Origin: Ectocarpus siliculosus | Taxonomy: Eukaryota > Sar > Phaeophyceae > Ectocarpales > Ectocarpaceae | Assembly: GCA_000310025.1 (NCBI GenBank) | Contig: FN649740.1 | Coordinates: forward strand, 962,336 to 1,026,335 | DNA: 64,000 nucleotides | Direction of reading: 5' to 3' | Shown here: in pieces, positions 35,601 through 46,465 of the stretch | Position numbering within the stretch: the stretch's first letter is position 1 | Layout: the number at the start of each line of letters is the position of its first letter | Program-made: the position numbers and the translations under genes | Notes under the pieces: model-generated | Told to the model about the DNA's origin: nothing | Databases searched by the model: none | Seen by the model: the letters and a program-made list of their open reading frames with translations, nothing else

Positions 35601-38600
35601 GAGGTACAGGGAGATGTTTGAGGCATGGAATAGAGAGGAGAAGACGGTAGCTGTACTGGGGGATAGGAAGTGGTTTGAAAAGGCGGGAAGTGATATCGTT
35701 AGGATAGACAGACTAGGGACGACATTTTTGAGCCACCTTTGGCAAAGTAGGAAGGAACGATTGGCCATTGGTGATCGGTCCTGTGGGAACAGTGCTCCGT
35801 CCTCTCGAGGACGCGTGGTCAATGGTCTAACCGCTAAGGCATGCAAAACATAAAAGTACGCCTCCCCCACCCCGCCCCCCCCCTCTGCCCCAAAACTACC
35901 ATCCGCCTCTTTTTCTCGCGATTCATGGCACGACAGACCGGTCAGCCACACTCACTTTTCTTTGAGGACCCAGCGGGACAAAGCTCTCAGGAACATGTGA
36001 GCCACCTTTTTCGCCTGCGCGACGAAAAATGCGCGTTGTACAGTACGCACGTGAAAAACATGCGGGCGGGAGGCGAAAAAAGCGTAGGAGCAACGTGCTT
36101 TCCCTTCCTTCTTCAATAGCCAACATATTCGAGACGGGCCCATAACGCAAGGCGTCCCTCGGCAAACGGTGTGGGCTGCCTGCACGTGCCTGGAACATGG
36201 CTTTTGCGTACACATAGCGCTTCATTTCTGCCACACGAGATCTCCACAAGAGGCTGAGAACATTGTGCGTGTTCCAACGGGAGATGCGATCGTAAGTTGA
36301 CCTCGTTCTTGACGTCATGCAAAAGCAAGCGCGCGCCGCAGTTCACTTTATCATCTAAGCAAATACACAAAGAAAAACCACATCCATCTAGTAAAGCCAC
36401 TAAGTCAGTACCGACAAACCGAATAGAAAAAACAATATGAAAAGGCCTTGCCACTAAGAGAGCTCTCCTCTTTCTTTCACTGGCGGCTCATCAACTGACG
36501 TCAGTAACGACGAAACGGTGCCATCGAAATACACTGGACGTCAAAACAGGCCAGAGGACATTCACGATCGAACTGGAACAGCCCTCCCCCCTTGAAAACC
36601 GAAAGGCCGCAACCGCATCAGACAGACTGGCAAAAAATAAAACTCCGAGCAACAACATATCGTATTATTGTCTCCGCCTTGCCCGTGGGATAACCGGTAT
36701 CCTTTGCGGCGGGTATTACCTCTTCACGGCCGATCTGGGCCATCATGCTGACAGCGAACATCTCCCACGACTCCACCGCCTGCACCTTCACGTCGTCCCG
36801 ACCGTCGGCAGACTTCCCGGATAGCCACGTGAACAACCCGGTGCCGACGTCGAGAAGCCTCTTCTTTCCGGCCGAGTCCTTCGCTCTGAGGAGCCTGGTC
36901 GGGTCTGCCAACGAGAGATGCACCGCCCACACCCTGATCTGCAAAGAGCAAAGGCGCAGGAGAGAGAGAGAGGGGGGGGGGAGACACGCCGGGAGATTGA
37001 AAAACCGGCAGAGTGCGAGAGAGAAAACACTCCACCATGTCTATCAGACGACGTTCGGAAAAGCAATGGCAAAGGGGTGGGAAAAAACGGGGTTCGCAAC
37101 ACACCAGTCAACGTTCCCCTCCGAACAAGATTCAGAATACAGCTTGGCCGAGCTGCACGGGCACACAAACACCGACATGTGGTTTAATCATTGCACGAGC
37201 TTTAGCTCACGCGGGGAGTACAACATATGCACGTACCGCGTGCTTGACTCGCTGTGGCGTGGCTTGCCGCGGGTTCGTCCTATCCGGTGCTGCTGCAGTC
37301 GAGGAAGACCCCAACGCGTGAGGGAGCGGATCTGCTTCCCCGGCCGCCCCTGGTACCGTGGCTTGTGACTGAGAACTCGCATCGTAGAAGAGCACCCTGC
37401 ATCGAGGAGCAAAGGCACCCACCCGTAGGAGGCGAGAAAAAAAACATCACGGCGGTTACATGTGACAGTAATAGTCGTACCAAAGGTAGCATGTTTCTCG
37501 TTGATTTGAAATCGATAGTCTTGGTTGTTTTTTTGGGGCCTGAACGAAAAAAAAGGAAGAGAGCCGACCCGAGCGGAGAGAGAGGAAAATCCTGGCGTGC
37601 GTGAACCAAATGGCACTTTCACGTCAGTGGCAAGGCGATTGTCGATACGCAATATAGAGAACTAGCTGTGTGTGACGGCATTACCACGACTTTTCCGTCC
37701 CTCTTCGTGGAAAATCTTCACTTCGAAACGGAAGGAATACCCATACCGTACTGTCAGTAGCTCACGGTACAGACCTTACGAAACGGCACACGTTTTCACT
37801 ACAGGCAGGTGTGTGCAATAAAATGCTTCACACACCCAACGCTCGGACGATACCTACAACCTTCGTGTAGCCCCCTCGTCTACCCCCCCCCCCCACCCTT
37901 CGACGCCGAGCAATGTCCTTTGAAAAACACACAGCACAATTGATCGTTGTAGATGCAGAAAAAGACACGAACTACCCACAACAAAATAGACAGAAGGGTT
38001 AACCCACCTTCTCTCAAACAAGACCAAGGAAACAACAACGACAATATCAACAAACCATAAACACCAACAACAACGCAACCCACCTGCTCATGCCTTGGGA
38101 AAGCCTGCCATCCCTGAGTGCCTCGAGCACCCACGCCGCGATCCCGGCGTTCCCTCTCAGTCCGCCCAGCGACACGGCCCTCTCCGCTGCCTTGAGGGCA
38201 TCTGCCCGGACTTTGACGGCGTCGTCGAAGCAAAGCCGCAGCAGGCAGCGCACCCAGAAGCTGTCCTCCTGGTGATTGTGTGGCCACCAACGGTTAGTTT
38301 TGGGGAGGCGGGGGTAGGCAAAAGGGGTTGGGCGTTCGGCCAAAAGGACTCGCCCGAAGAGCGTTGTCGGGTTAAAAAGGATGGCCAGTGTTTACGGTTT
38401 GGTTTGATGGGGGCGGCGAAAGGGGTGAGTGGGGTAGACGAAGGGGTTGTACTGGTTTGTCGCATACATGGCCAAGGGCGCTCTCACCCGAAGGAAGTCG
38501 TTATCGGGCTAGCAAGAGTGGGTCAGCAGGATTTAGCGATAAATCCGTTCTTGTGTATCTACATAGGCCCATCGATTTTATTTGCGAGTAGTGGAAGCAC

Positions 38601-40855
38601 GCACCTCCTCTGGGCGGTCTGCTCTACCCGGGTCACACCGTGCCATGGCACCCGGGACGGAACCGAGGAGGCTGTGGATGGCCATGGCTGACTGCTGCCG
38701 GGCGACCGTGCTCTCCATCCGCATCGTTTGAGCCACCGCGGGCGCCAGCTGCGCCACGCTCGGCGCCACCACTGTCGATGTTTTTTTTGTTGTTGTTGCG
38801 GCATAACAGCAAGCGCGTGTTTACAGGCACAATATTCGTTGCGACCGGAGACAGGCTTGATGGAAGGCTCAATTATCTTAGTGTGCTGCTAGTACAGAAC
38901 CGGTGTCTTCGGCCACGATCGCAGCGCGTGAGGGGTGAAGACTTGACCAAACCGCGAAGGCTGCATAGCGGCGGAAGCACGAGCTACCCCGTACCCAAAA
39001 CAGTTTTGCGCTGGGGCGGGCAACAAACTTCACAACCGACATCTATATGGACAGGGAATAGGCACATATGCGGCAAGCCGCTGCAACACACGTCACTGGA
39101 AAGCTGTGGTGACTTTTTTTACAACCCTACGTTTTCTGTTCTTGCAACCTCAGCTTGGTGGACGGAACCCATAGGTCGTGGATTTTCTACCCGCTCCCCA
39201 GGCGAGAAGGCAGATTTTCCCCTAAATTATGCACGACATCGGCATCCAGCTTTGTTTTGGCAGAAAGTTTAGGGTCAGCTCTCCATGAAGTACTACATGC
39301 ACCAGGGCCGCCGTCAAAACGACGCGACTTGCTTACGATCAGGCGCCATGGTATTCTTGGCGATGGCGAACAGCGCCATGACCTTGACCATCCTCTTCGA
39401 ATCCTCGCCGTCTAAGACCCTGGCCACAGCCATCCATAGCGACGACGCCTGTCATTTTCGCACGCAGCATGCCCAGATTCAAGCGAGGAAAAGGGGGGGA
39501 AAACGTCGATCGCTCATGGAGTCACACAAAAATGGGAAAATTAATAGGCAACCAGTGATTCATCTTGATCACCCCCCCCCCGCCCCTTCTCCCCCACCCC
39601 TTTATCTACACATTGTCGGGGTGCCTTTGGTTGTTGTACCTCAACATTGCGCAACCCTGGAGTTCGTCTTTCCTGTGTGGGTTCATCGACAGCTATGCTA
39701 CGACTAGGCTTTAGTATGGGGTCGTGTTCAAGTTCTTGGTGCCTGTGTCGACAAGTTTGAACTCTTATCTTCTTAAGCGGCCATCTTCAAGTGCAGGCGC
39801 TGTTATATAAAACTGTAGCAGCAGTCTGTTGCTGTGGGCAACGCTTGGCGAGTACCAACAATCTGTGCTTTTTACCGTAGACCGCAATGCTCCTCATGCA
39901 ATAGCAAGCGCTTTACACTTTACCTGGCTTGGTTGACAGGCGGGTCCCTCACACGACGATGCCATGGCGACGATGTGACCCAACAGCTCAAGGGCAGATT
40001 TCTGGATGTCATCGCAGGACGACTGGCAGTCTTCTCGGCACGCGAGAAGAGGGGTCGACGGCGACAAGAAGGGGAGTCAGTTTTGAAGTTGGATGAAGTT
40101 TCCGATGATCAGTCCAACACAACTTCTCCACTGCGTTACGTGCAAATACGTTAAATGTTAACTTTGACTTGCAGGTGGTGTGGATGCTGTCAGAAGGTCT
40201 TGGAGAAACAGGGCATCGAGCCTGCAACACTATTAACCGGCATCGTGTGAGGGACGGCTCGAAGACAAATAGTAAAAGACTTCTTACAACCGCAGTTAGC
40301 CTAACGAAGAGCGGGGTAGAAGACGAGCCCCATACGCTGCGCTCTTTCGCACGTAGATGGCACAGGGGTAGATGTTCCACATCTCAACGTCGTGCGGAAC
40401 CGCCTTTAATCGGTGCAGTAGTCCGTTGGTACGTGGGAAGCACAGCAGGACAATATCTCTCTTGATAAAAAAAGTTGCGAATTTGAACGCCATTTTTTTT
40501 TTATTCAAAATATTTGAATCAAGAGCGAATTTGCATCGCAAAAATAGATCGGTTGCAGTTCTTCTGCTCTTCCAGGCCTGCACTTCCAGGCCTGCACACG
40601 CAGGCAACCGACAGCCGGTCGTGAGCAATTTGCAACAAACACCTGCAGGCACTTACCCCTCACCAGGACCCGCAGGATGGCACCTCGCTGCCGCTCGAAA
40701 GCTCTGGATGTAGACTCCTCGTCGTCTCCGGAGAGCCCCTTCGCGGTGATGGCCTGGTAGAGCTCCAGCCGAGCCACGTCACCTCCAGCAGCGGACTCGT
40801 GCCAACAACCGGCCAGCTTTTTCAGAAGCTGTTCCATGTTGTTCACATGGGGCAT
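26641..40855 (-). CDS. RIF1: RIF1-like protein (11 exons, ~1,820 aa)
   Basis: Exons: 40,855-40,657, 40,033-39,924, 39,448-39,337, 38,771-38,605, 38,268-38,080, 36,938-36,720, 34,786-34,594, 33,403-30,472, 30,035-29,541, 28,346-28,234 and 27,374-26,641. All phases agree if exon 5 uses a GTTGCG donor at 38,080; the nearby GTGGGT donor at 38,084 would break phase. RIF1 binds PP1 and chromatin and controls replication timing and end protection. Evidence is the HEAT-like N-terminal array: 'DDIQKSALELLGHIVAMA', 'MVKVMALFAIAKNTMAP', 'LRLCFDDAVKVRADALKAAE', 'IRVWAVHLSLADPTRLL', and near residue 1,388 'SSLLDVWNATFGK', matching the conserved F/W-N-x-T-F of RIF1. The 2.9-kb exon 8 holds long Ala/Ser/Gly-rich insertions. 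The last 240 residues are Pro/Ser/Ala-rich and end in a predicted helix ('LLQDVRSLARRVEAARSAM'). I see no unambiguous PP1-docking motif. The start at 40,855 is the first ATG in frame; an earlier exon is possible. Confidence 0.75.
33854..33890. repeat. CAA/CAG microsatellite in a RIF1-like intron
   Basis: A run of CAA triplets with one CAG, in the intron between exons 8 and 7 of the RIF1-like gene. Confidence 0.85.
35041..35885 (+). mobile_element. 5'-truncated LINE-like fragment (poly-C family), antisense in a RIF1-like intron
   Basis: Starts abruptly at 'cggtcgggaagagacg', matching 20,690 of the long copy, and continues to the same 3' terminus ('aaaacataaaagtacgcc') plus a C-rich tail. Several indels break the frame, for example missing bases around 'tacatggacaaagc' near 35,393. 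The flanks look like a target-site duplication: 'cccccccccctgccccaaa' immediately left (35,022-35,040) and 'cccctctgccccaaaa' immediately right (about 35,878-35,892). It lies in the intron between exons 7 and 6 of the RIF1-like gene, opposite to the gene's direction. Confidence 0.9.
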
Positions 40856-41201
40856 GTGTGTGGTGAGAAGAGGATCGTGTATCTATCATTCATGCTGTCC
40901 GAAGAGCTGAACAGCAGGGGCACGCGAATAGTAGCGATTTCCTCACTTCTCATACCCCGGATCAGGTTTCCATGTATGCAGGCAGAGCCCAAGCGTTACA
41001 ACGTACGATGTTACGATTCACGACCAGCGAAAAAAAACTCTCCTCGACTCTCTAGGGAAACGACGGACACATAATTAGAATTCATTCCTAACAATTGTGG
41101 ATGCACGCGCAGCGCAGGACGACGGGTTGCTTGTTAGGTGCCTTGACAATCCCATACAACAAGAGCACTCTGTATTTATTTCTGTAGGTTGTGGGAGGAC
41201 G
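40856..41201. promoter_or_regulatory. Probable bidirectional promoter region
   Basis: Only about 350 bp separate the putative start codons of the RIF1-like gene (leftward) and the R-R-x-S protein gene (rightward). An AG acceptor-like site just before the rightward ATG ('tctgtag', 41,186) suggests a 5'-UTR intron, making the shared promoter space smaller still. No TATA box or named factor site is claimed. Confidence 0.4.
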
Positions 41202-43208
41202 ATGGGTGCCGCGGGGTCTGTCGGTGTCGTCGACCCCACAGCCCTGCGAAAAGAGTATGAGGCTATGGCGGCTCAGGACGTCGGGGACGAGGAACTCCTT
41301 AACCACATGAAGAAGCTCATTATCTCTCCGAAAACAGGTGGGTACATTGGACAGCATGCGGTCGTCGACGGCATATTGTAGCAGCTGGTCTCGATGCTAA
41401 AAGTGCCCGAGGCATCGTCAAGTAATTGAATCCCCGCACAAGATTGATCATGGTCGTAGCGGCTAGCCTCCTTGCAACTGCGCCCTTCTTCTTCACCACA
41501 GCCTCCAACAACCCTTTGCAACAACCGCGTAGCGCTTTGCGGCGTGCAAAGAGAACTAAAAGGTGTGTCGTCTACACTTTTTGATGGGCGTACCACTCAG
41601 TGCTGTCTCTTGTTCTCGTCGTATGAATTAGTTGAAGCATCGTTTGTGACGGCCTTACAACTTGAAGGAAGAGCACGACTTGGTAGAGGTTGCTGTGGTG
41701 CTGAATGTGTTCCCCGAGGTGTGGGTCTTGCATTCTCCACCATGCCCGATTTCGCGGCCGGCTAGACTACGTATGAACGCTCAAATTATCGCCTAGCAAA
41801 CAACACGACGCCGCAGCAAATAGCCCCATCTCCCTATTTGTTCTCAATTCGGGATAACAGAAGCGGCAGACAAGCCGAAGACAAAGGAAACAGCGCCCAA
41901 TGTCGAAGGCACCCGACGATCATCAGTGAGGCGCAACTCCGGACCGGCACCCGGGGTCGACAGCGCAGCAGTGGCGGGACCGAAAGCTAGGCGCGGCTCT
42001 GGAGGAATCGCTGCGTCCGGTGTCGAAGGGGGGGCGGCGGGGAGCACTGCGAGGCGTGGTTCGGCATCCAGACCTCTCTCGCACAACAGTCGGCTCTCTC
42101 AAAGTAGTAGCAGCACGCAGGCTTCGCAGCAAAGGTATTGATTTGTTCTTTGCCTCGACTGTTATATTACATATTTTGAAATCGTATGAATACTTGTAAC
42201 AGACGGACAGAAGTATTACTACTGTAGTGTAGGAGCTTCAACGAATCAAGACAAAGCAGGTGATGTATGCCTACACACATGAATAAGACAGGACGACACT
42301 CATAGGCCAGAGGCGTGTCCTCGTAGTATTTAGACCACTATGAATCGGAGCCAAGATTCCGCAACATGCAAGTACTGCGCGCTGTCGGCCTCTCACGTTT
42401 CTGTCCGCAGAGAGTATACTTCTAGGGGGCTAGGGGGGAGCAAACCTCACTGCCAAGTCGCCCCACAACGAGGGAAGAAAAGACGACAGCGACAATCTTT
42501 TGTTGGGCGATTGACGAAAGAATGCCCCAGAAAAAGCCGTGTTCGAAACTCCTTGTCATCTCTCTGCGGCGGGAAAAGACGAACGTCTGCAGTTGGCTTT
42601 TTCCCCTTCCCCAAAAATACATTTCCAACGTGACGCGTAATCTCAGAGTTTCTTCCTGTTGTCCGCAGCAGGCGTGCTTCAAACGCTCGTCGCTCGAGCG
42701 TAGACGGCGATCGACCCCTGTCGGCGCCCCAGACAAAGCCGCCGGTCCCTAAGCAGCGGCCTCGTAGCTCGCTCGGGGAGAAGAACGACGGAAGCGGCAA
42801 GCCGACCAAGTCTAGGAGAAGATCATACCTCGGGCAGCCGGTGATGCCATGTTACTACTATCCCATACGTCTATATTTACGCACTTTTGGTAGCTGTCTC
42901 CTCAAGTCTCCTCGAAACATTCAACATATTGAAGGATAGTACTCTATTTTGAGACCCATGTACAAGTGTTTTACAGGCGGTTTCTTTTCATGATTATTCT
43001 GTTTGTTGCTGGTGGGTGGGCATGCCATTCAGACTGCTGGACAGGGTGGGGTTGCCGTGGGCGCCGCTGCGGCGGTTGCAGTCGATGCGGCGGCTGCTGT
43101 TGACGGTGCTGCGCCAGCTCAGGACGAGCCAGCAAAGGACGAGCCACCTCAAGACGTCGAGGATATGAAGATAGACAGCTGGGAATCGGTCTCGCAACAG
43201 CCTTCGTG
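41202..43208 (+). CDS. Putatively N-myristoylated, R-R-x-S-rich protein (4 exons visible)
   Basis: Exons 41,202-41,337, 41,861-42,134, 42,669-42,840 and 43,033-43,208 join in phase to about 252 residues. The N-terminus 'MGAAGSVG' fits the myristoylation consensus M-G-x-x-x-S. Residues about 12-40 form a charged helix ('DPTALRKEYEAMAAQDVGDE'). A long disordered middle contains repeated basophilic kinase sites: 'RRSSVRRNS', 'ARRGSGG', 'ARRGSAS', 'RRASNARRSSVDG', 'RPRSSLG' and 'SRRRSYLG', the PKA/PKG-type R-R-x-S pattern. An Ala-rich, then acidic tail follows ('AQDEPAKDEPPQDVEDMKID'). The last visible donor splits TG|gtgagt. Splicing to the strong acceptor at 43,351 would make a TGA stop across the junction; splicing to 'gacag|C' at 43,622 would fuse it in frame to the next gene. 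I do not recognise the family. A membrane-tethered kinase substrate is inference. Confidence 0.7.
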
Positions 43209-43613
43209 GTGAGTCCCATCCCAACCACAGAGGACATCGAATATAGAGTGACTGTATTATGAGGGAGTGGATGTTGGCAAATTATCAAAGTGTCGCTGGG
43301 TTTGGCCATTGTTGTACCACTACGTACAAATGCTTATGTCTTCTTCTTTAGATGGTGGCGGCGTGACTGTATCCAGACTCGGCTGAACAACGAGCGTGTG
43401 TATTCTGTCACTCCCGGCCTTTAAATAGTTGCTCTCCCCTCGGAAAATTATCTGCAATAACTTTGTCGATGCTCCGTTGCGTGTCCACGTCGCGCGCACA
43501 GCCCACTCTGCCACATGGTTTTCTCGACGGAAGGAAAGAGGGACCAGCATATTAAGTACTCCCCGGTGCACGCTCCCCCCGCAGAGGGTTCAAATCCCCC
43601 GCCCGAGCCCACC

Positions 43614-45744
43614 ATGGACAGCATAACAATTTATTCCGGCTCGAAGCTATTCTGGCGCACTAGGCTGAACGTGGAGATGTTCATGCAGCAGCACAAAACG
43701 GCCAACAACGTTGTTCAAGCAAGTGGATACTATGTTTCTTTGGGGGGGTACGAATGCAATACAATACGTCGGTAGACAATAATAGCATCCCTACAATGCC
43801 GAGACGGAGCGATATACCGGGTTTTCGCCGGGGGGGGATACAAGTGAAGGAGCCACTGCTGGATAGCGTGACGGGGGGGGGTGGGGGGGTGCAACATAAA
43901 GCCTCCGTTTCAGAGCGTCTTTTGATGCAAATGTATGTACGTTCCTATATGATATAGTTGGGTATTGTGGAGAAAGAACTCCCAATGTGATGAACGGCGC
44001 TAACTCCCACTCCACCCGCCAGGTCCTGATTCACGTTCAATTTTTCGCTATATTTTTTGCACTTTTCCTGCCACGGCAGATAGTGATATTTGACGCCAGC
44101 AATTACCAAGAGCTAGCACAGGTGTGGGTGTGCTGGAGTGCAGTGGCGGCGAAACTTGACGCCAAGGAGATGAAGAAAGAGGTTTGTGTGCTAAGAAATG
44201 CTGCAAGACTTGTTTGTTATTGCGACAAGGAGGTGAACACAGAGGTAGTCAGGTAGGGGAAACCCATCCTTACATGTTCAAGAAGACAGGGCCTAGTGTG
44301 CACTCCCCCACGTATTCTCTTCTCACTTTTGGGACAACACCGTAAGACGAGGCGGAAAGAAAGATCCACGCGTAGAAAACACCCGCATGACAATCTCGTG
44401 TTCGTTCATACCGTGCGAATCTATCCCGTCCCGCTGTACACAAAATCAAACATTCAGCGCTGCTTTGTTGTAGCGTGAATTCACTCGAAACGCGGTGTAT
44501 ATGTACTGACGCGCGGCAGATGGACGCGGCGGAGAGGGCGTTCCACAACCTTGGAATGAAACCGACGCCTGAGAACGTGCAGGCGGAGGCCACGCGGAAG
44601 GCCGCTGTGTCCTTCATCATCAAGAGAATACAGGTGGATCGGGATGAGAGTCCCGAGGAGGCCGGGGGACCCGCGGTGTCTCACAAGGTGTCCATGCTGC
44701 AGATGGCCGCGGACGAGGACGGGATGCAGCTACTCGTGGAAAAGCCGGAGGGGGTCAACGACACCTTCAGCCGAGCGATGACGAAGCGGGCTTCAATGTG
44801 AGGGAGCACACTCGGTAGCGAGAGAACACGGAATGGACGGGTAGGGGGGGGGGGGGCTGGGGGGCGTGCTAACGGGGGTGTCAGAACGGTGGGAAACACT
44901 CCCCAGCTTCTTAATTTATTGGGATGACATATCGCTAGATTATACCAAAACACATTGGTTCATGTACAACCAATATTTCAGAGGGGGCCTTTCGAGTAGG
45001 TACGTTGGAGACACAGATAAATTTGTTCCGTCTAGCGACTCGTCGGGGTGCATAAAAAACTGCATTGCATAGCACACATGTACGGAACCTCGGCTACACA
45101 TCTCAATGCAAAGCTGGAACGAGCCGGTGCTGCTAGTTAGTGTACCTGCAGATGCAAGCTTTGACACATAAATACACGTCTCGGGTGTTCGGCGGAGCAC
45201 TCCCCTGCCAATCGCATACGTCCATCACAGACAAACACAGCGTCCCGTTGAAACAACGAAACGACCACGAGCCTTTTGTTACCTCTGCTCGCGCCCCATT
45301 TGAGGAGAAAATTCTGCTCGTCCAACGCCCTTTCGTCCAAGAGAAACACTATGTGTCCAGAAGGAAGGCGCATGAAACAACATTTTCGGCACTAGTAATT
45401 GGTCAATGAGAATCCATCTTCTTTCCGGTTGCTGCATGCTGTGATGTCTTGCTCGTGTGTTTTACCCCACGACCCGTTGTACTTTTGGCAGCCATGAAAC
45501 TATCGAGTTCCACGCACACCGCATCACGCTCGGGTTGACACATGGGTCTTTGTTTACGATGCGATGCGATGCGCCTTTCTTTCGCGTTTCGTTTGTTCTT
45601 CGGTGGTGGTGGTGGTACTCTCTTTGATGCAGCCAAGAGGTCGCCGAGGTGATGACGAGCTTGAGGAAGAGCCTGGGAGATGTTAACACGGCCGCCCAGG
45701 CGGCTGCAGCCAGTCTCGTCGGGGCAACGGGTACTGTGGAGCAG
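43614..45744 (+). CDS. Conserved-looking protein of unknown function (at least 4 exons)
   Basis: Exons 43,614-43,718, 44,080-44,181, 44,520-44,797 and 45,633-45,744 join in phase. The ATG at 43,614 lies in a strong context (CCCACCATGG). The protein begins 'MDSITIYSGSKLFWRTRLNV', continues 'IVIFDASNYQELAQVWVCW' and 'KLDAKEMKKEMDAAERAF', and ends in the visible part with 'SLRKSLGDVNTAAQAAAASL'. The first intron appears to be GC-AG: GCAAGT after 'VVQ' is the only donor that keeps frame with the next exon. No domain was recognised; it looks soluble and helical. It may be the C-terminal half of the upstream R-R-x-S gene. The 3' end is not certain; a possible terminal exon lies at 46,286-46,465. 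Confidence 0.6.
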
Positions 45745-46285
45745 GTAACACGCTGCTACCTACCTTTCATGGATGCGCCCAAAGCACCCCCAAGACTAAC
45801 AAATGATTCGTGATTGGATAGCTGATACAAGTTGGATTGGATGAAGCATCAGCACTATCATGTACAACGGGGGTCTACCACACCTGCGTTTTGTTTATTT
45901 CTTCATTTGTCACGGAAGACGTTGTCGGTACCCGAGAGCGGGGGGACGAAGGCATTCAGACAGACCGTCATCATGATCCAAGAGAACGACATCCTGCAAC
46001 GAAGGGTGTGTTGACGTCGATGCCTCACGCTCATACTTCTAGCCACAGAGCCACGCGCAAAATTCTCCGCCGATCAGAAGAGCTTTACATCGCATGATAA
46101 CCATCGCCGCCGTGGATATGTTCGAAACTTGCGTACTCGGGCGTACTCTCACCGGACCTATAGAATAACACACCAATGCAGTGCGAGCAAGCTGTGTTTC
46201 TCTGCTGCTTTAGACTAATACATGACAACGACGGTAAAACCACGGCTTCTGTGTTGAGCATGAGCAAACCACCTTCCTTCTTCAG

Positions 46286-46465
46286 AAATTCACTATGATT
46301 CTCTCCCTGTCTGCCACTACGATGTTGCTCCCCACCTTAGGGCCGGCGTGGGTCGGTGGAGGTCGCGCGACGAGCGTCGATTCAAGGGTCCTGATTCAAA
46401 AAGAGCGATTCACGTGGGAGAGGCGACGGGCGTCATTTTTCAAGACTAAATGTCCTATTAAATAG
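46286..46465 (+). CDS. Possible terminal exon of the 43,614 gene
   Basis: Follows a good pyrimidine tract and AG ('ccttccttcttcag'). It is open in the phase left by the exon ending at 45,744 and stops at TAG 46,463-46,465, giving 59 residues ('KFTMILSLSATTMLLPTL...' and later 'FTWERRRASFF'). There is no homology to support it; the 'RRRAS' would be one more basophilic kinase site. A further retained frame near 46,530-46,640 contains 'LRRLSLQQ' but has no convincing splice sites. Confidence 0.3.
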   Translation, partial: KFTMILSLSATTMLLPTLGPAWVGGGRATSVDSRVLIQKERFTWERRRASFFKTKCPIK

